Below are positions 1 to 9,779 of a DNA stretch of 64,000 bases, piece by piece. Source of the DNA: Bryobacterales bacterium KBS 96 (GTDB lineage Bacteria > Acidobacteriota > Terriglobia > Bryobacterales > Bryobacteraceae); the NCBI GenBank assembly GCA_000381625.1, contig KB906767.1, forward strand, positions 1,342,629-1,406,628. Direction: 5' to 3'. The position numbers were made by a program, and so were the translations under genes. Within the stretch, counting starts at the first letter, position 1, and every line of letters begins with the position of its first letter. Under the pieces are notes generated by a model. The model searched no databases. It was not told the DNA's origin and was given only the letters and a program-made list of their open reading frames with translations.

Positions 1-78
1 AACTGCTGAGTCGCTTAGACGTCCGCAAATCTCGACGCGAACTTCATCCGCTCCATCTCGAATGTCTAGTATGTCCAT
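1..78 (-). CDS. N-terminal start of a STAS-like protein (partial, runs off left edge)
   Basis: Reading leftward from an ATG at 78 gives an open frame of 26 codons to the window edge, beginning MDILDIRDGADEVRVEICGR. An AAGGA Shine-Dalgarno-like stretch sits about seven bases upstream of the ATG. The pattern of a short lead, then EVRVEICGRL, resembles the first strands of STAS / anti-sigma-antagonist domains, where a phrase like 'xVRVEGRLxGxxV' is usual. Only the first strands are visible, so the family is a guess. It is divergent from glgX across a 400-base spacer. Confidence 0.45.
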   Translation of the reverse strand, partial: MDILDIRDGADEVRVEICGRLSDSAV

Positions 79-484
79 TTGCCGTTCCTTCGTTACGTCG
101 CTCACTCGCACAATAATTTGGACTCTTATCTAGGGTGAAGGGCTACTTCTATTTTCGTTTATTTCTAAACTTTTGGAACACGTTTTTATACTAAGTTGTT
201 GCTTTTTTGTGCTTCTGTAACGGTAGATTCACATTTTGCATCTAAAGCGAAGATAGGGTGAACTACAATACCGCCGTCGAAACGGCTCACGCCTGTTGTC
301 AGAGGAACGGACGCGGCGAATAGATCGGGCAAGCCAAATTCGAGCGTAAGAGAACGAGATTACAAAGCTGCAGCCTTTAAGCAAACGATAACTTCTAACT
401 CCGTAGCTAGTCTTTAGCTATGAGAGATTTGATTCATCCGCCAACCGGCTTTAACGCTTTTTACTTCAGGGGAATCCATTCTGA
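79..484. other. Intergenic region between divergent STAS-like gene and glgX
   Basis: No convincing gene. The stretch from about 110 to 240 is much richer in A and T than the flanking coding sequence, with several T runs, and probably holds promoters for the divergent genes. A small hairpin (GCCGT, loop CGAA, ACGGC) lies at 273-286 with no following T run, so it is not an intrinsic terminator. I could not choose a specific -35/-10 pair with confidence. Confidence 0.5.
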
Positions 485-2647
485 ATGCTTTCAAAAACTC
501 TTCCAGGATCTCACTACCCACTCGGCGCCACATGGGATGGCATGGGAGTGAATTTTGCAATTTTTTCGGAAAATGCGACTGAAATCGAAGTCTGCCTGTT
601 TGACGAGCCGGACGCGCCCGCAACCGATACCATTTTATTGTCGGAGTCCACCGGCCACGTCCGCCATTGCTATATCCAAGGCCTGACGATCGGGCAGCTT
701 TACGGATATCGTGTGCACGGACCTTACGAACCCGAGAAAGGCCTTAGATTCAACCCTGCCAAACTGTTGATCGATCCCTACGCAAAAGCCCTCGCCGGCA
801 AAGTCGATTGGAGCAAGCCCGTTTTCAGCTATAAACTGAACGATCCCGGAGCCGATCTGACAGTTGACGAGCAGGACGATGCCGCCGGCGTCCCGAAGGG
901 CGTCGTGACCACCTCCGTATTCGATTGGCGCAACGACCGGCCGCCTGGAACGCAATTACACGATTCGGTTATTTACGAATTGGACGTCAAGGGATTCACT
1001 GCCCGCGACCCTAACGTGCCCGAAGAACTACGTGGTACTTACGCCGGCCTTGCGACACCATCGGTGGTTCAGTACCTAAAAGATCTGGGTATCACCGCAG
1101 TGGAGTTGATGCCCGTGCACGATTCCCTGGACGACAAACATCTTGTGGACCAGGGACTCTCGAATTACTGGGGGTATAACACCACTAACTTTTTTGCGCC
1201 GGACGCGCGCTTTTCAAGCACCGGCGATCGCGGCCAGCAAATCGGTGAATTTAAAACAATGGTGCGAGCGCTGCATCAGGCTGGAATCGAAGTCATTCTG
1301 GACGTTGTTTACAACCATACATCCGAAGGCAACCAGCTTGGCCCGACGTTAAGCTTTCGCGGGATCGACAACCTGACCTATTACCGGCTGGTTCAGGATC
1401 AGCCCCGATATTACATGGACTATACGGGAACCGGTAATACGCTGAACGTACGCCATCCACAGGTGTTAAAACTCGTAATGGACAGCCTTCGTTATTGGGT
1501 CCAGGAAATGCACGTCGACGGCTTTCGTTTCGATCTTGCCGCAGCCCTCGCCCGTGAGCTTCACGATGTCGACCGATTGTCGGCATTTTTTGACGTCATT
1601 CACCAGGATCCCGTTCTCAGCAAAATAAAACTGATCGCCGAGCCATGGGATGTCGGCGAAGGCGGGTACCAGGTGGGCCAGTTTCCCGCATTATGGGCCG
1701 AGTGGAATGGCAAATACCGGGATTCGGTGCGGCGCTATTGGCGAGGTGATGAAGGGCAGCTTGCCAATCTGGGGTATCGCCTCACCGGCAGCAGCGATTT
1801 ATACGAACGGGATGGGCGGCGGCCGTCGGCCAGCATCAACTTCATTACGGCTCACGACGGATTTACCCTCAACGATCTCGTCAGCTACAACGATAAGCAC
1901 AACGAAGCGAACGGGGAGGAGAATCACGACGGGTCGAACGAGAACTACTCGTATAACTACGGAGTGGAGGGGCCAACCGAGGACCAGGAAATCGTCGAAG
2001 TTCGCGAGCGGCAGAAGCGCAACCTTTTAGGAACTCTGCTGCTGTCGCAAGGAGTTCCGATGATCTGTGGTGGCGATGAGATCGGTCGCACGCAGAAAGG
2101 TAATAACAATGCCTACGCTCAAGACAACGAAATCACCTGGGTCAATTGGACTCTCAGCGATCGCGATAAACAACTGCTTGAGTTTACTCGGAAAGTAATT
2201 CAAATCCGGCTGTCGCACCCGAATCTTCACCGGCGCAAATTTTTTCAGGACCGCCAGATCACGCCGGCGGCGGTTGGGCCTGAAGACGTAAACGGCGAAA
2301 GTGTAAGGGACATTACGTGGTTCCGTCCGGACGGAAAGGTAATGACCGACGAGGAATGGTGCGCGGGGTGGGCACGATGCCTGGGCCTGCAACTCAGCGG
2401 CAAGACGCTCCGTGACGTTGACCGCAGCGGCGAGCCGATTACGGACGACACCTTTCTGCTATGCCTCAACTCGCACACCGAAGCGGTCGCCTTTCAATTG
2501 CCGGATTGTCCGGCTGGCAAACACTGGGAGCTTGCGATCGACACGCGTTCCTTCAATACGGAACCGAAGCACCTGGATTGCGGAGATGTGTACGAGATGA
2601 TTGCGCGCTCGCTTGCGCTGTTCAGGCAGACGGAAGCGGAACAATAA
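485..2647 (+). CDS. glgX: Glycogen debranching enzyme (GlgX-type, GH13)
   Basis: Hydrolyses alpha-1,6 branch linkages of glycogen limit dextrins in the cytoplasm. The 720-residue product is the usual length. An N-terminal CBM48-like region (about residues 10-100, with [20 protein letters not shown]) precedes a GH13 catalytic barrel. Recognisable GH13 motifs are DVVYNH, GFRFDL with the likely nucleophile Asp350, IAEPWD with the likely acid/base Glu386, and TAHDGF with Asp458. The phrase YNHTSEGN and the [18 protein letters not shown] region are characteristic of GlgX/TreX. The ATG at 485 is preceded by AGGGG about 11 bases upstream. No other glycogen genes are nearby. The following aconitase gene begins 73 bases downstream, so co-transcription is possible. 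Confidence 0.95.
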   Translation: MLSKTLPGSHYPLGATWDGMGVNFAIFSENATEIEVCLFDEPDAPATDTILLSESTGHVRHCYIQGLTIGQLYGYRVHGPYEPEKGLRFNPAKLLIDPYAKALAGKVDWSKPVFSYKLNDPGADLTVDEQDDAAGVPKGVVTTSVFDWRNDRPPGTQLHDSVIYELDVKGFTARDPNVPEELRGTYAGLATPSVVQYLKDLGITAVELMPVHDSLDDKHLVDQGLSNYWGYNTTNFFAPDARFSSTGDRGQQIGEFKTMVRALHQAGIEVILDVVYNHTSEGNQLGPTLSFRGIDNLTYYRLVQDQPRYYMDYTGTGNTLNVRHPQVLKLVMDSLRYWVQEMHVDGFRFDLAAALARELHDVDRLSAFFDVIHQDPVLSKIKLIAEPWDVGEGGYQVGQFPALWAEWNGKYRDSVRRYWRGDEGQLANLGYRLTGSSDLYERDGRRPSASINFITAHDGFTLNDLVSYNDKHNEANGEENHDGSNENYSYNYGVEGPTEDQEIVEVRERQKRNLLGTLLLSQGVPMICGGDEIGRTQKGNNNAYAQDNEITWVNWTLSDRDKQLLEFTRKVIQIRLSHPNLHRRKFFQDRQITPAAVGPEDVNGESVRDITWFRPDGKVMTDEEWCAGWARCLGLQLSGKTLRDVDRSGEPITDDTFLLCLNSHTEAVAFQLPDCPAGKHWELAIDTRSFNTEPKHLDCGDVYEMIARSLALFRQTEAEQ

Positions 2648-2720
2648 GAAGTACGGTCTTCGCGAGAAATTCAGGCTCGGCAGGGCCCACTCCGCTGTCG
2701 GGAAAAGAAAGAGGGATGTT

Positions 2721-4661
2721 ATGGGATCGAACGTCGCGCGGAAACTCATTCGCTCGCACCTGGCCGAAGGCGAGATGATGCCCGGCCGCCCTATCGGCCT
2801 CCGCATCGATCAAACGTTGACACAAGACGCCACCGGCACGCTGGTGATGCTCGAACTGGAGGCGATGGATCTTGACCGCGTTCGTACCGAACTCTCGGCG
2901 CAATACGTCGACCATAACCTCGTACAGGAGGATTTCAAGAACGCCGACGATCACTTGTTCCTCCGTAGCGCCTGCCGTCGCTTCGGCATTTGGTATAGCC
3001 CGGCAGGAAATGGGGTCAGCCATCCGGTCCATCAGGAGCGATTTGGGAAGCCGGGCAAGACGTTGCTAGGCTCCGATAGCCACACGCCGGCCGCTGGGGC
3101 CATCGGCATGTTGGCGATTGGCGCCGGCGGACTCGATGTCGCTATGGCCATGGCAGGTCAGCCGTTCTATATCAATATGCCCAAAATATGGGGCATTCGG
3201 CTAACCGGGACACTCCCGGACTGGGTCAGTGCGAAAGACGTCATTCTGGAAATGCTGCGGCGTCATGACGTCAGCGGCGGTATCGGCTGCGTTATCGAAT
3301 ATTACGGACCGGGCCTTGCCGGACTTTCCGCCATGGATCGCCACGTGATCGCTAACATGGGCGCGGAACTGGGAGCAACCAGCACGGTTTTTCCTGCCGA
3401 TGCGGAAGTGCGGCGCTTCCTGAAGTCGCAGAATCGCGAAGCGGATTGGATGGAACTGACCGCCGACGCGGACGCCGATTACGATCTCCACAACGAAATT
3501 GATCTTTCCGGCCTCGAGCCGCTGATCGCGATGCCTTCGAGCCCAGGAAACGTAATACCGGTGCGCGAAGCGGCGGGTCAGGAGATTTATCAGGGTTATG
3601 TGGGTTCATCCGCGAATCCCGGTTACCGGGATTTCGCGGTGGCGGCCGAGATCGTCAAAGGCAAGCGAATTGACGATCGTGTCTCTTTCGATGTGAACCC
3701 GACATCACGGCAGATTCTCGAGAATCTGGTTCGCGACGGCCATTTACTGAACCTGATCCAGGCAGGCGCCCGCATTCATCAGGCAGGCTGCAACGGCTGC
3801 ATTGGAATGGGCCAAGCGCCCGCCACCGGGAAAATCAGTTTGCGCACGGTTCCGAGAAATTTTCCGGGCCGCTCCGGCACACGCGAAGATAAGGTCTGTC
3901 TGGTAAGTCCGGAGACGGCTGCTGCTTCGGCTCTGAAGGGCGTGATCACCGATCCGCGCGATCTCAATATGCCGTATCCGCATGTTGCGGACCCGGAGCA
4001 GCCGATCCTGAATCGCCAGATGCTAGTTCCTCCCCTATCCCGCGAGGAAGCGCGTAACGTGACGTTAGAAAAAGGTCCAAACGTCGCCTCGCTCCCGACG
4101 TTCGACAGCCTCCCCGACCGCCTCGAATTGCAGGTGCTTCTCAAGGTAGGGGACAACATCTCGACAGACGCAATCATGCCGGCCGGGGCGAGAGTGTTGC
4201 CTTACCGGAGTAACATTCCTAAAATCGCCGAATTCGCCTTCGACATGGTGGACCAGACCTACAGCCAGAGAGCAAAAGCGCTGGCGGGCGCCGACGGTCA
4301 TGCTGTCGTAGGAGGCAGCAACTATGGGCAAGGGTCGAGCCGTGAACATGCCGCGCTCGCGCCGCGCTATCTCGGCCTTCGCGTCGTGCTTGCTCGCGGG
4401 TTTGCCCGCATCCACCGGCAGAATCTGATCAATTTTGGAATCCTGCCGCTTGAATTCGCCGATCCAGCGGACTACGATCAGGTCGAGAGTGGCGAGGTTC
4501 TGGTGTTGACTGACCTTCATCGGGAATTGCGGCAGGGCCGCGTCTCAATTGAGAATCGCAATCGCAAACGCACGTTCGAAGGTCGCCTTACGCTTTCTCC
4601 GCGCCAAGCAGACGCATTAATGGCCGGCGGCCTGATTAATTGGGTCAAGAAGCAGATTTAG
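2721..4661 (+). CDS. Aconitate hydratase (Aquifex-type putative aconitase)
   Basis: Interconverts citrate and isocitrate, or a related homoaconitate-type substrate, using a [4Fe-4S] cluster. The 646-residue product fits the short 'putative aconitase' family rather than the roughly 900-residue AcnA. Visible motifs are GSDSHTP near residue 125, the cluster-binding GCNGCIGMGQAPA, and the C-terminal swivel domain with GSNYGQGSSREHA and RIHRQNLINFGILPL. The open frame extends upstream into glgX, but the ATG at 2721 has a GAAAGAGGG ribosome site just before it and begins MGSNVARKLI, as in relatives, so I chose that start. Homologues include homoaconitases, so substrate assignment is from family only. 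Confidence 0.9.
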   Translation: MGSNVARKLIRSHLAEGEMMPGRPIGLRIDQTLTQDATGTLVMLELEAMDLDRVRTELSAQYVDHNLVQEDFKNADDHLFLRSACRRFGIWYSPAGNGVSHPVHQERFGKPGKTLLGSDSHTPAAGAIGMLAIGAGGLDVAMAMAGQPFYINMPKIWGIRLTGTLPDWVSAKDVILEMLRRHDVSGGIGCVIEYYGPGLAGLSAMDRHVIANMGAELGATSTVFPADAEVRRFLKSQNREADWMELTADADADYDLHNEIDLSGLEPLIAMPSSPGNVIPVREAAGQEIYQGYVGSSANPGYRDFAVAAEIVKGKRIDDRVSFDVNPTSRQILENLVRDGHLLNLIQAGARIHQAGCNGCIGMGQAPATGKISLRTVPRNFPGRSGTREDKVCLVSPETAAASALKGVITDPRDLNMPYPHVADPEQPILNRQMLVPPLSREEARNVTLEKGPNVASLPTFDSLPDRLELQVLLKVGDNISTDAIMPAGARVLPYRSNIPKIAEFAFDMVDQTYSQRAKALAGADGHAVVGGSNYGQGSSREHAALAPRYLGLRVVLARGFARIHRQNLINFGILPLEFADPADYDQVESGEVLVLTDLHRELRQGRVSIENRNRKRTFEGRLTLSPRQADALMAGGLINWVKKQI

Positions 4662-4682
4662 ACCGCCGACATTCATGGCGGT
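4662..4682. repeat. Small hairpin downstream of the aconitase gene
   Basis: ACCGCC at 4662-4667 is complementary to GGCGGT at 4677-4682, with a nine-base loop, starting right after the aconitase stop codon. There is no strong T run, so it is a weak terminator at best. It could also be a member of a dispersed palindromic intergenic family; I see no second exact copy in this window. Confidence 0.3.
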
Positions 4683-4715
4683 TCTTGAACAGACCCGTAA
4701 GCTTGCGAGTTAGAC

Positions 4716-6266
4716 TTGACCGTGGACAAACGAGTGAATACCCCTGTCCTCATCGTGGGAGCAGGGCCAACCGGTCTCACGCTGGCTTGTGATCTGGCGC
4801 GTCGCGGAATTTCGTTCAGAATCGTTGATAAGACCGCGAACTACTTCACCGGCTCACGCGGGAAGGGCCTGCAACCTCGCAGCATGGAAGTTTTGGATGA
4901 CTTTGGAATCGTCGACAAAGTCCTCGCCAGCGGCCGCTTTCACTTGCCTTTTCGTGGCTACGACGGCTCCAAAGTTCTCGGCGATCGTGACATGCACGAA
5001 GGCCGCCACCCGACGCCGGATATCCCTTATGCAAGTTCTTTGATCATTCCGCAGTGGCGCGTTGAAGAGATCCTGCGAAACCGGCTTGCCGACTACAGCG
5101 GTCATGTTGAACTGGCGACTGAGTTGATCGGCTTCGAGCAGGATGGTGAGAGCATCACCGCTACGCTCGACCATTCAGGGGGTGTTGAACAGCTTACCGC
5201 CCGGTTCATGATCGGAGCGGACGGTGGCCGCAGTTTCATTCGCGGAGTTCTCGGCGTTGACTTCGAGAGCGAGAGTTGGGCGAGCGAGCGAATGCTGGTC
5301 GGCGACGTCCGCGTGGATGGTCTCGATCGCGAACATTGGCATTCGTGGCAGAACGCCAAACTTGGCTGGGTAGCGCTCTGCCCGTTACCCGGCACGGACG
5401 TGTTTCAATTCCAGGCTCAGATCGGGCCCGACGATTCGGACGAATCTTCACTGGAGCGTTTCCAGCAGATAGTTGACGAACGCACGGGAGGTCTCGGCAT
5501 CCGGCTGCGCGATGCCACGTGGTTATCGCTGTACCGCGCCAACGTGCGCATGGTGGATCGTTATCGAGTGGGCCAGGTTTTCCTGGCGGGAGACGCAGCG
5601 CACGTCCATTCACCCGCCGGTGGTCAAGGTATGAACACTGGTATTCAGGATGCTTACAACCTAGGTTGGAAGCTCGGTCAAGCGCTGGACGGGGCGCCCG
5701 ACGATCTGCTCGATACATACGAAGAGGAATGGCTGCCGGTTGCCGCCCGGATGCTAGACGTAACCTCGAAGCTGCATCGCGATAGTCTTCATCGCGAGGT
5801 AAAGGACCCCCGCCGCGGGCCTGAAACATTGCAGCTCGGCATCAATTACCGCGGCAGTTCTCTCGCGCGCGAGGAGCGCACATCGCCGGGCAGCGTTCAA
5901 GCGGGGGATCGCGCCCCGGATGCGCCCTGCCAAACCGCCGCTGGAGTTCCCATCCGTCTGTTCGATGTTTTCCGTGGGCCCCACTTCACGTTGCTTGCTT
6001 TCGATCGCCCGGTTGACGCGCTTACTTCAGAGATCGAACAGCGTTATGGAACGGGCGTAAGCACGCACTCCGTCATCCGTCCCGGCCATCCCGCGGAGAA
6101 TGGCGCCATCGTCGATATCGAGAATCACGCCCACCGCGCTTATGACGTTGAGGCCGGCGCGCTTGTCCTCGTCCGTCCGGATGGCTACATCGGTCTAATC
6201 ACGGAAACCCGATCCGCCGATTCCGTGCGTGAGTATTTGCGTCATCTCTTTCCGGTGTTTGGTTAG
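4716..6266 (+). CDS. FAD-dependent monooxygenase (phenol hydroxylase / PheA-TfdB type)
   Basis: Predicted flavoprotein aromatic hydroxylase using NAD(P)H and oxygen. The 516-residue product has the three landmarks of the class: an N-terminal dinucleotide fold (VLIVGAGPTGLTLACDLARR, about residues 11-30), the DG motif (MIGADGGRSFIR) and the GD motif (VFLAGDAAHVHSPAGGQGMN), followed by a thioredoxin-like C-terminal domain (GDRAPDAPC... to the end) typical of the phenol 2-monooxygenase group. The start is either TTG at 4716 or GTG at 4722; neither has a strong ribosome site. It stands alone between aconitase and a convergent SDR gene, so the substrate is not indicated by context. Confidence 0.88.
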   Translation: MTVDKRVNTPVLIVGAGPTGLTLACDLARRGISFRIVDKTANYFTGSRGKGLQPRSMEVLDDFGIVDKVLASGRFHLPFRGYDGSKVLGDRDMHEGRHPTPDIPYASSLIIPQWRVEEILRNRLADYSGHVELATELIGFEQDGESITATLDHSGGVEQLTARFMIGADGGRSFIRGVLGVDFESESWASERMLVGDVRVDGLDREHWHSWQNAKLGWVALCPLPGTDVFQFQAQIGPDDSDESSLERFQQIVDERTGGLGIRLRDATWLSLYRANVRMVDRYRVGQVFLAGDAAHVHSPAGGQGMNTGIQDAYNLGWKLGQALDGAPDDLLDTYEEEWLPVAARMLDVTSKLHRDSLHREVKDPRRGPETLQLGINYRGSSLAREERTSPGSVQAGDRAPDAPCQTAAGVPIRLFDVFRGPHFTLLAFDRPVDALTSEIEQRYGTGVSTHSVIRPGHPAENGAIVDIENHAHRAYDVEAGALVLVRPDGYIGLITETRSADSVREYLRHLFPVFG

Positions 6267-6330
6267 CTGTTGATCCTATTGCTACCGATGGGGAGGACCG
6301 AACTGACGGCTTAATCAGATTACTTCCCAA

Positions 6331-7347
6331 TCAGCTTCGCCTTTTAAGTCCTGCGAAAGCGAGACCGGCCAATATCATGGCCGCGGAGGCGATTAGACCG
6401 CGATGGGCCGTAAGATTGATCAAGTCAAGATTCAGCAAGCTCTGCGCGCTATAACTCTTGGCGCGCTTGTCGAAAATGCCGTGAGCGGAATACTCACTTG
6501 GCGCCGGTTCGAATAAATTGTCGGGACGATCGGGTGAAACCGGTTCCGGCGTTTGCTGAGCGTCGTAGGCATGTTTTGCCAGATAACGGTCGGCAAAGGA
6601 TGGGGCGATTTGCTGGGCGTAGATCGCTTCCACGGTGGGCCAACCAACATACACTTCGCGCCGCTTGTGGCTCGCGGCCCATACGATTGCTCGTGCCGCC
6701 ACTTCCGGCTGAAAAATCGGGGGCACTGGTTGAGGATGGCGTGGAAGCCGCGTGCGGCACCAACTGAACTGCGGCGTGTTCATTGCCGGCAGCATCACGG
6801 CGGTAATATGCACGTTGCTTTTGTCGTGAATAAGCTCTGAGCGGATCGAGTCCGTGAACCCGATGATGGCGTGTTTCGCGCCGCAATAAGGAGATTGCAG
6901 CGGGATGGAACGATAAGCCAGCGCCGAGCCTACCTGTACGATCACGCCGCGCTTGCGCGCGTGCATGCGTTTCAACGCGGCCATGGTTCCGTAGACTTGC
7001 CCGAGGTACGTGACTTCCGTGGCGCGCTTGAACTCATCCGGTGTGATCTCGAGAAATGGCGCGAAGATGGTCGTCATCGCAACGTTGACCCAAACATCGA
7101 TAGGCCCCAACTCTTGCTCGACCCGTTCGGCCGCCTCGTCCACCTGCTTCGCATCCGCTACATCCGCCAGCAGCACGAGCGCCTTACCGCCCGCTTCTTC
7201 AACCTCGCGCTTAGCTGCGTCTAAACGGTCGCGTCCACGCGCAATCAGTCCAATGTGCGCCCCCTGGCGCGCGAACTCGTTGACCACGGCGCGTCCCACG
7301 CCCGCCGATGCGCCGGTGACCACGACAACTCTGTCTTGATCGGCCAC
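6331..7347 (-). CDS. SDR family oxidoreductase with C-terminal membrane tail
   Basis: Short-chain dehydrogenase/reductase acting on an unknown carbonyl or alcohol with NAD(P). The Rossmann motif TGASAGVGRAV occurs near residue 11. The catalytic tetrad region includes VGSALAYRSIPLQSPYCGAK, giving the YxxxK pair. At 338 residues it is longer than a classical SDR: after the catalytic domain there is a proline-rich linker and a final hydrophobic segment (ASAAMILAGLAFAGL) ending in KRRS, which may anchor it to the membrane. The ATG at 7347 gives a normal SDR N-terminus. It is convergent with the monooxygenase and probably monocistronic. Confidence 0.9.
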   Translation of the reverse strand: MADQDRVVVVTGASAGVGRAVVNEFARQGAHIGLIARGRDRLDAAKREVEEAGGKALVLLADVADAKQVDEAAERVEQELGPIDVWVNVAMTTIFAPFLEITPDEFKRATEVTYLGQVYGTMAALKRMHARKRGVIVQVGSALAYRSIPLQSPYCGAKHAIIGFTDSIRSELIHDKSNVHITAVMLPAMNTPQFSWCRTRLPRHPQPVPPIFQPEVAARAIVWAASHKRREVYVGWPTVEAIYAQQIAPSFADRYLAKHAYDAQQTPEPVSPDRPDNLFEPAPSEYSAHGIFDKRAKSYSAQSLLNLDLINLTAHRGLIASAAMILAGLAFAGLKRRS

Positions 7348-7418
7348 TCATTCAGTTTCCGCCCGAAAATCATCCCGGCAAAACTAGGAATTATTCCGGC
7401 GCGCGTTGCCGGCGGCTA

Positions 7419-8720
7419 TTAGAAACCGCGTTCCATTGGCATGGCGAGCGGCGATTCAATGAGAAAATCCGCATCGCTTATTTCGTGCAAGGCGGCGCGG
7501 ACGGAGTGTTCCGAAGCCGGTTCCGTCGTGATGACGAAGGGGAGGTCGCGCCAATTTTCGGCAGGCAGTTGAAGAACGGCATCCAGGCTGATCTTATGCT
7601 TCGCCAGCACTCCGGCAAGCGCTGCGATAATGCCGGGACGATCCTCAACCCGGAAGCGCAGATAATAAGGCGATTCGAATGCCGTGACGGGAAGCGGTTT
7701 GTATTCTCCGAGCCGTTCGTGCGCGAACGGGCTGACGCGATCGGGACTGCCGAACCGGATTTCGCGGGCGACCCGCATCAGATCGCTAACCACGGCGACG
7801 CCGGTGGGACGTGGCCCGGCGCCGCGCCCGTAGTAAAACGTGTCTTCTCCGTAGGCGCCGCGCACCCAGATCGCGTTATACGATCCCGAGACGTGCGACA
7901 GAATGGCGGACTGCGGGATCAAGGATGGCCGCACCGAGAGAAGCAGTCCCTCGGCGGTCTGACGCGCCGAACACAGCAGCCGGATGGTCTGCTTCAATTG
8001 ATGCGCGTACTGGAAGTCGACTGGAAGAATACGGCGGATACCCTCCGTGTAAATGTCCGCAGGAGTCAATTTTTCACCGAAAGCTAATGCCGCAAGCAGA
8101 GCAAGCTTCGACCTTGCATCAAAACCTTCGACATCGGCCGTTGGATCGGCTTCGGCATACCCGAGGCGCTGCGCTTCGGACAGAATGGATTCGAACGAAC
8201 AACTGCGCTTCTCAATCTCCGTCAGGATGTAATTGCTGGTGCCGTTCAGAATTCCAAAAAGCCCGGTGACTCTGTCGCCCGCAATGCCTTCACGCAGAAC
8301 CGTGTGGATAGGAATGCCGCCTGCAACGCTCGCCTCCATTGCCAGGTTGACTCCAGCGGCGTTGGCGGCGGCCCAAAGTTCGGCGCCGCGAATCGCCATA
8401 AGTTCTTTATTCGCGGTGACGACGGACTTCCCCGCCCGCATCGCGGCTTCGATCAGTTCGGCGGCCATACCGGTCCCACCGACTACTTCCACGATGACGT
8501 CGATTTCCGGATGCCGCAAGACTTCACGCCAATTCGTAGTGCGCAGCACATCGTCCGGGAGCGGCGGCAGGTCTTTATTGGCGACGTTTCGAGCGCAAAC
8601 CGCTCTTACGGAAAGCGCAAACCCGAGTTTTTCGCGGATCTGCCGCGCATTTTCGATGAGGATCTGGAGCGTGCCCGAACCGACGTTTCCCAGTCCCACT
8701 ATGCCGACACCGATATCCAT
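7419..8720 (-). CDS. hom: Homoserine dehydrogenase
   Basis: Reduces aspartate-4-semialdehyde to homoserine in the common threonine/methionine branch. The product from 8720 is 433 residues. It has an N-terminal NAD-binding motif (GIVGLGNVGSGT), the family signature around ILNGTSNYILTEIE, a catalytic domain with ARSKLALLAALAFG, and a C-terminal ACT regulatory domain (YYLRFRVEDRPGIIAALAGV), which suggests feedback control by threonine. The frame is open 25 codons further upstream to 8795, but the ATG at 8720 has an AAAGGAG ribosome site about ten bases upstream and gives the normal N-terminus. It is divergent from the small gene at 8750 with a 29-base gap. Confidence 0.95.
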   Translation of the reverse strand: MDIGVGIVGLGNVGSGTLQILIENARQIREKLGFALSVRAVCARNVANKDLPPLPDDVLRTTNWREVLRHPEIDVIVEVVGGTGMAAELIEAAMRAGKSVVTANKELMAIRGAELWAAANAAGVNLAMEASVAGGIPIHTVLREGIAGDRVTGLFGILNGTSNYILTEIEKRSCSFESILSEAQRLGYAEADPTADVEGFDARSKLALLAALAFGEKLTPADIYTEGIRRILPVDFQYAHQLKQTIRLLCSARQTAEGLLLSVRPSLIPQSAILSHVSGSYNAIWVRGAYGEDTFYYGRGAGPRPTGVAVVSDLMRVAREIRFGSPDRVSPFAHERLGEYKPLPVTAFESPYYLRFRVEDRPGIIAALAGVLAKHKISLDAVLQLPAENWRDLPFVITTEPASEHSVRAALHEISDADFLIESPLAMPMERGF

Positions 8721-8749
8721 CACGCGGCTCCTTTGCCGCCTATTCTGAA

Positions 8750-9133
8750 ATGCATCGTTTTGTGGCTTATGATAACAACCGTATGCGGATGGCACGTCGT
8801 TTCTTCGCCTTCAGCGTCCTTTCCGGTGGGTTTCTCATTTCGCGGCCGCAGGACCAGACTCTTCCTCCGAACGGCGAACCGCCGCTGATGCCACCGGCCA
8901 ATCGAGACAATAAAGAGGCCAGATTGCCCAACGGAAAGTCGCGAAACAATGCCATTGCGCAGGACGAGCATAAGAAGGCGCTGGCGGAGGCATCGCAACT
9001 CGTCACCCTTTCCGAGCAACTGCGCGACGAGTTACAGAAGGCCGGCAACTACATCGTGCCGGTTACCGCGGTGAGAAAAACCGAAGAGATCGAAAAGCTC
9101 GCAAAGAAGATACGCGGCCGGCTAAAGGATTAA
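8750..9133 (+). CDS. Small secreted hypothetical protein
   Basis: A 127-residue product with no function I can assign. The N-terminus holds a short hydrophobic stretch (RRFFAFSVLSGGFLI) consistent with a signal peptide or anchor, followed by a proline-rich linker and then a charged helical region (LSEQLRDELQKAGNYIVP ... KLAKKIRGRLK). Starts at 8750, 8783 or 8789 are all possible; the later ones leave a tighter signal peptide. It lies directly ahead of pyrR but is separated from it by the pyrR leader, so membership of the pyr operon is uncertain. Confidence 0.6.
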   Translation: MHRFVAYDNNRMRMARRFFAFSVLSGGFLISRPQDQTLPPNGEPPLMPPANRDNKEARLPNGKSRNNAIAQDEHKKALAEASQLVTLSEQLRDELQKAGNYIVPVTAVRKTEEIEKLAKKIRGRLKD

Positions 9134-9189
9134 GAGGACCGCACCGAGCGACGTGCTAATCTGGCGTGTCGGAAGTACTTTTCACTTTC

Positions 9190-9771
9190 ATGGCCATCGT
9201 TGTTCGCGAAAAAAAGCAGTTAATGAGCGCCTCGGAGATCGACCGCACGCTGGTGCGGCTGGCTCACGAAATTCTCGAGAAGACCGACGATCTTGAAAAG
9301 CTCGCTTTTATCGGCATCCGGCGCCGCGGCGCGCCTCTGGCGCACAGACTTGCCGCCAAAATCAAACAATTGGAAGGGCTGGAGATTCCAGTCGGTATTC
9401 TGGACATCACGCTGTATCGCGACGACCTGTCAACCATCGGCGAGAAGCCTGTTTTAAACGCGACCGAGATTCCTTTTCCAGTGACAGGCAAAGACATCGT
9501 GCTGATGGACGACGTGCTTTACACCGGCCGCACTATCCGCGCGGCGCTCGATGGATTATTCCACCATGGCCGTCCGTCGCGCGTGCAACTGCTGGCCCTC
9601 ATCGACCGCGGCTGGCGTGAACTGCCGATTGAAGCCCGCTATGTAGGCCGGATGGTGCAGACAGCGGCGAACGAGATTATTGAAGTGAAGCTCACGGAAA
9701 TCGACAACACGGAAAAGGTTCTGCTGGTCGAAAGGATCGATGAGCCGGCGCAAGCCGGCGCGGTGCTTTGA
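9190..9771 (+). CDS. pyrR: PyrR: pyrimidine operon regulator / uracil phosphoribosyltransferase
   Basis: A PRTase-fold protein that in the well-studied cases binds pyr mRNA and attenuates transcription in response to UMP, with a secondary uracil phosphoribosyltransferase activity. The PRPP-binding loop is clear in [17 protein letters not shown], and the arginine-rich [12 protein letters not shown] segment is typical. I chose the ATG at 9190 (MAIVVREKK). A GTG at 9166 and an ATG at 9223 are also in frame, and none has a strong ribosome site. It is the first clear gene of the pyrR-pyrB-pyrC operon, with pyrB starting eight bases after its stop. I did not find a recognisable PyrR binding loop upstream. 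Confidence 0.93.
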   Translation: MAIVVREKKQLMSASEIDRTLVRLAHEILEKTDDLEKLAFIGIRRRGAPLAHRLAAKIKQLEGLEIPVGILDITLYRDDLSTIGEKPVLNATEIPFPVTGKDIVLMDDVLYTGRTIRAALDGLFHHGRPSRVQLLALIDRGWRELPIEARYVGRMVQTAANEIIEVKLTEIDNTEKVLLVERIDEPAQAGAVL

Positions 9772-9779
9772 GGGAGTGC

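Noticed and set aside
110-240. Sigma-54 promoter in the AT-rich region before glgX
   Set aside because: A TGGAACACG string is present but the -12 element does not match TTGC.
9134-9190. PyrR-type attenuator upstream of pyrR
   Set aside because: The spacer is short and lacks a recognisable PyrR-binding loop or terminator.
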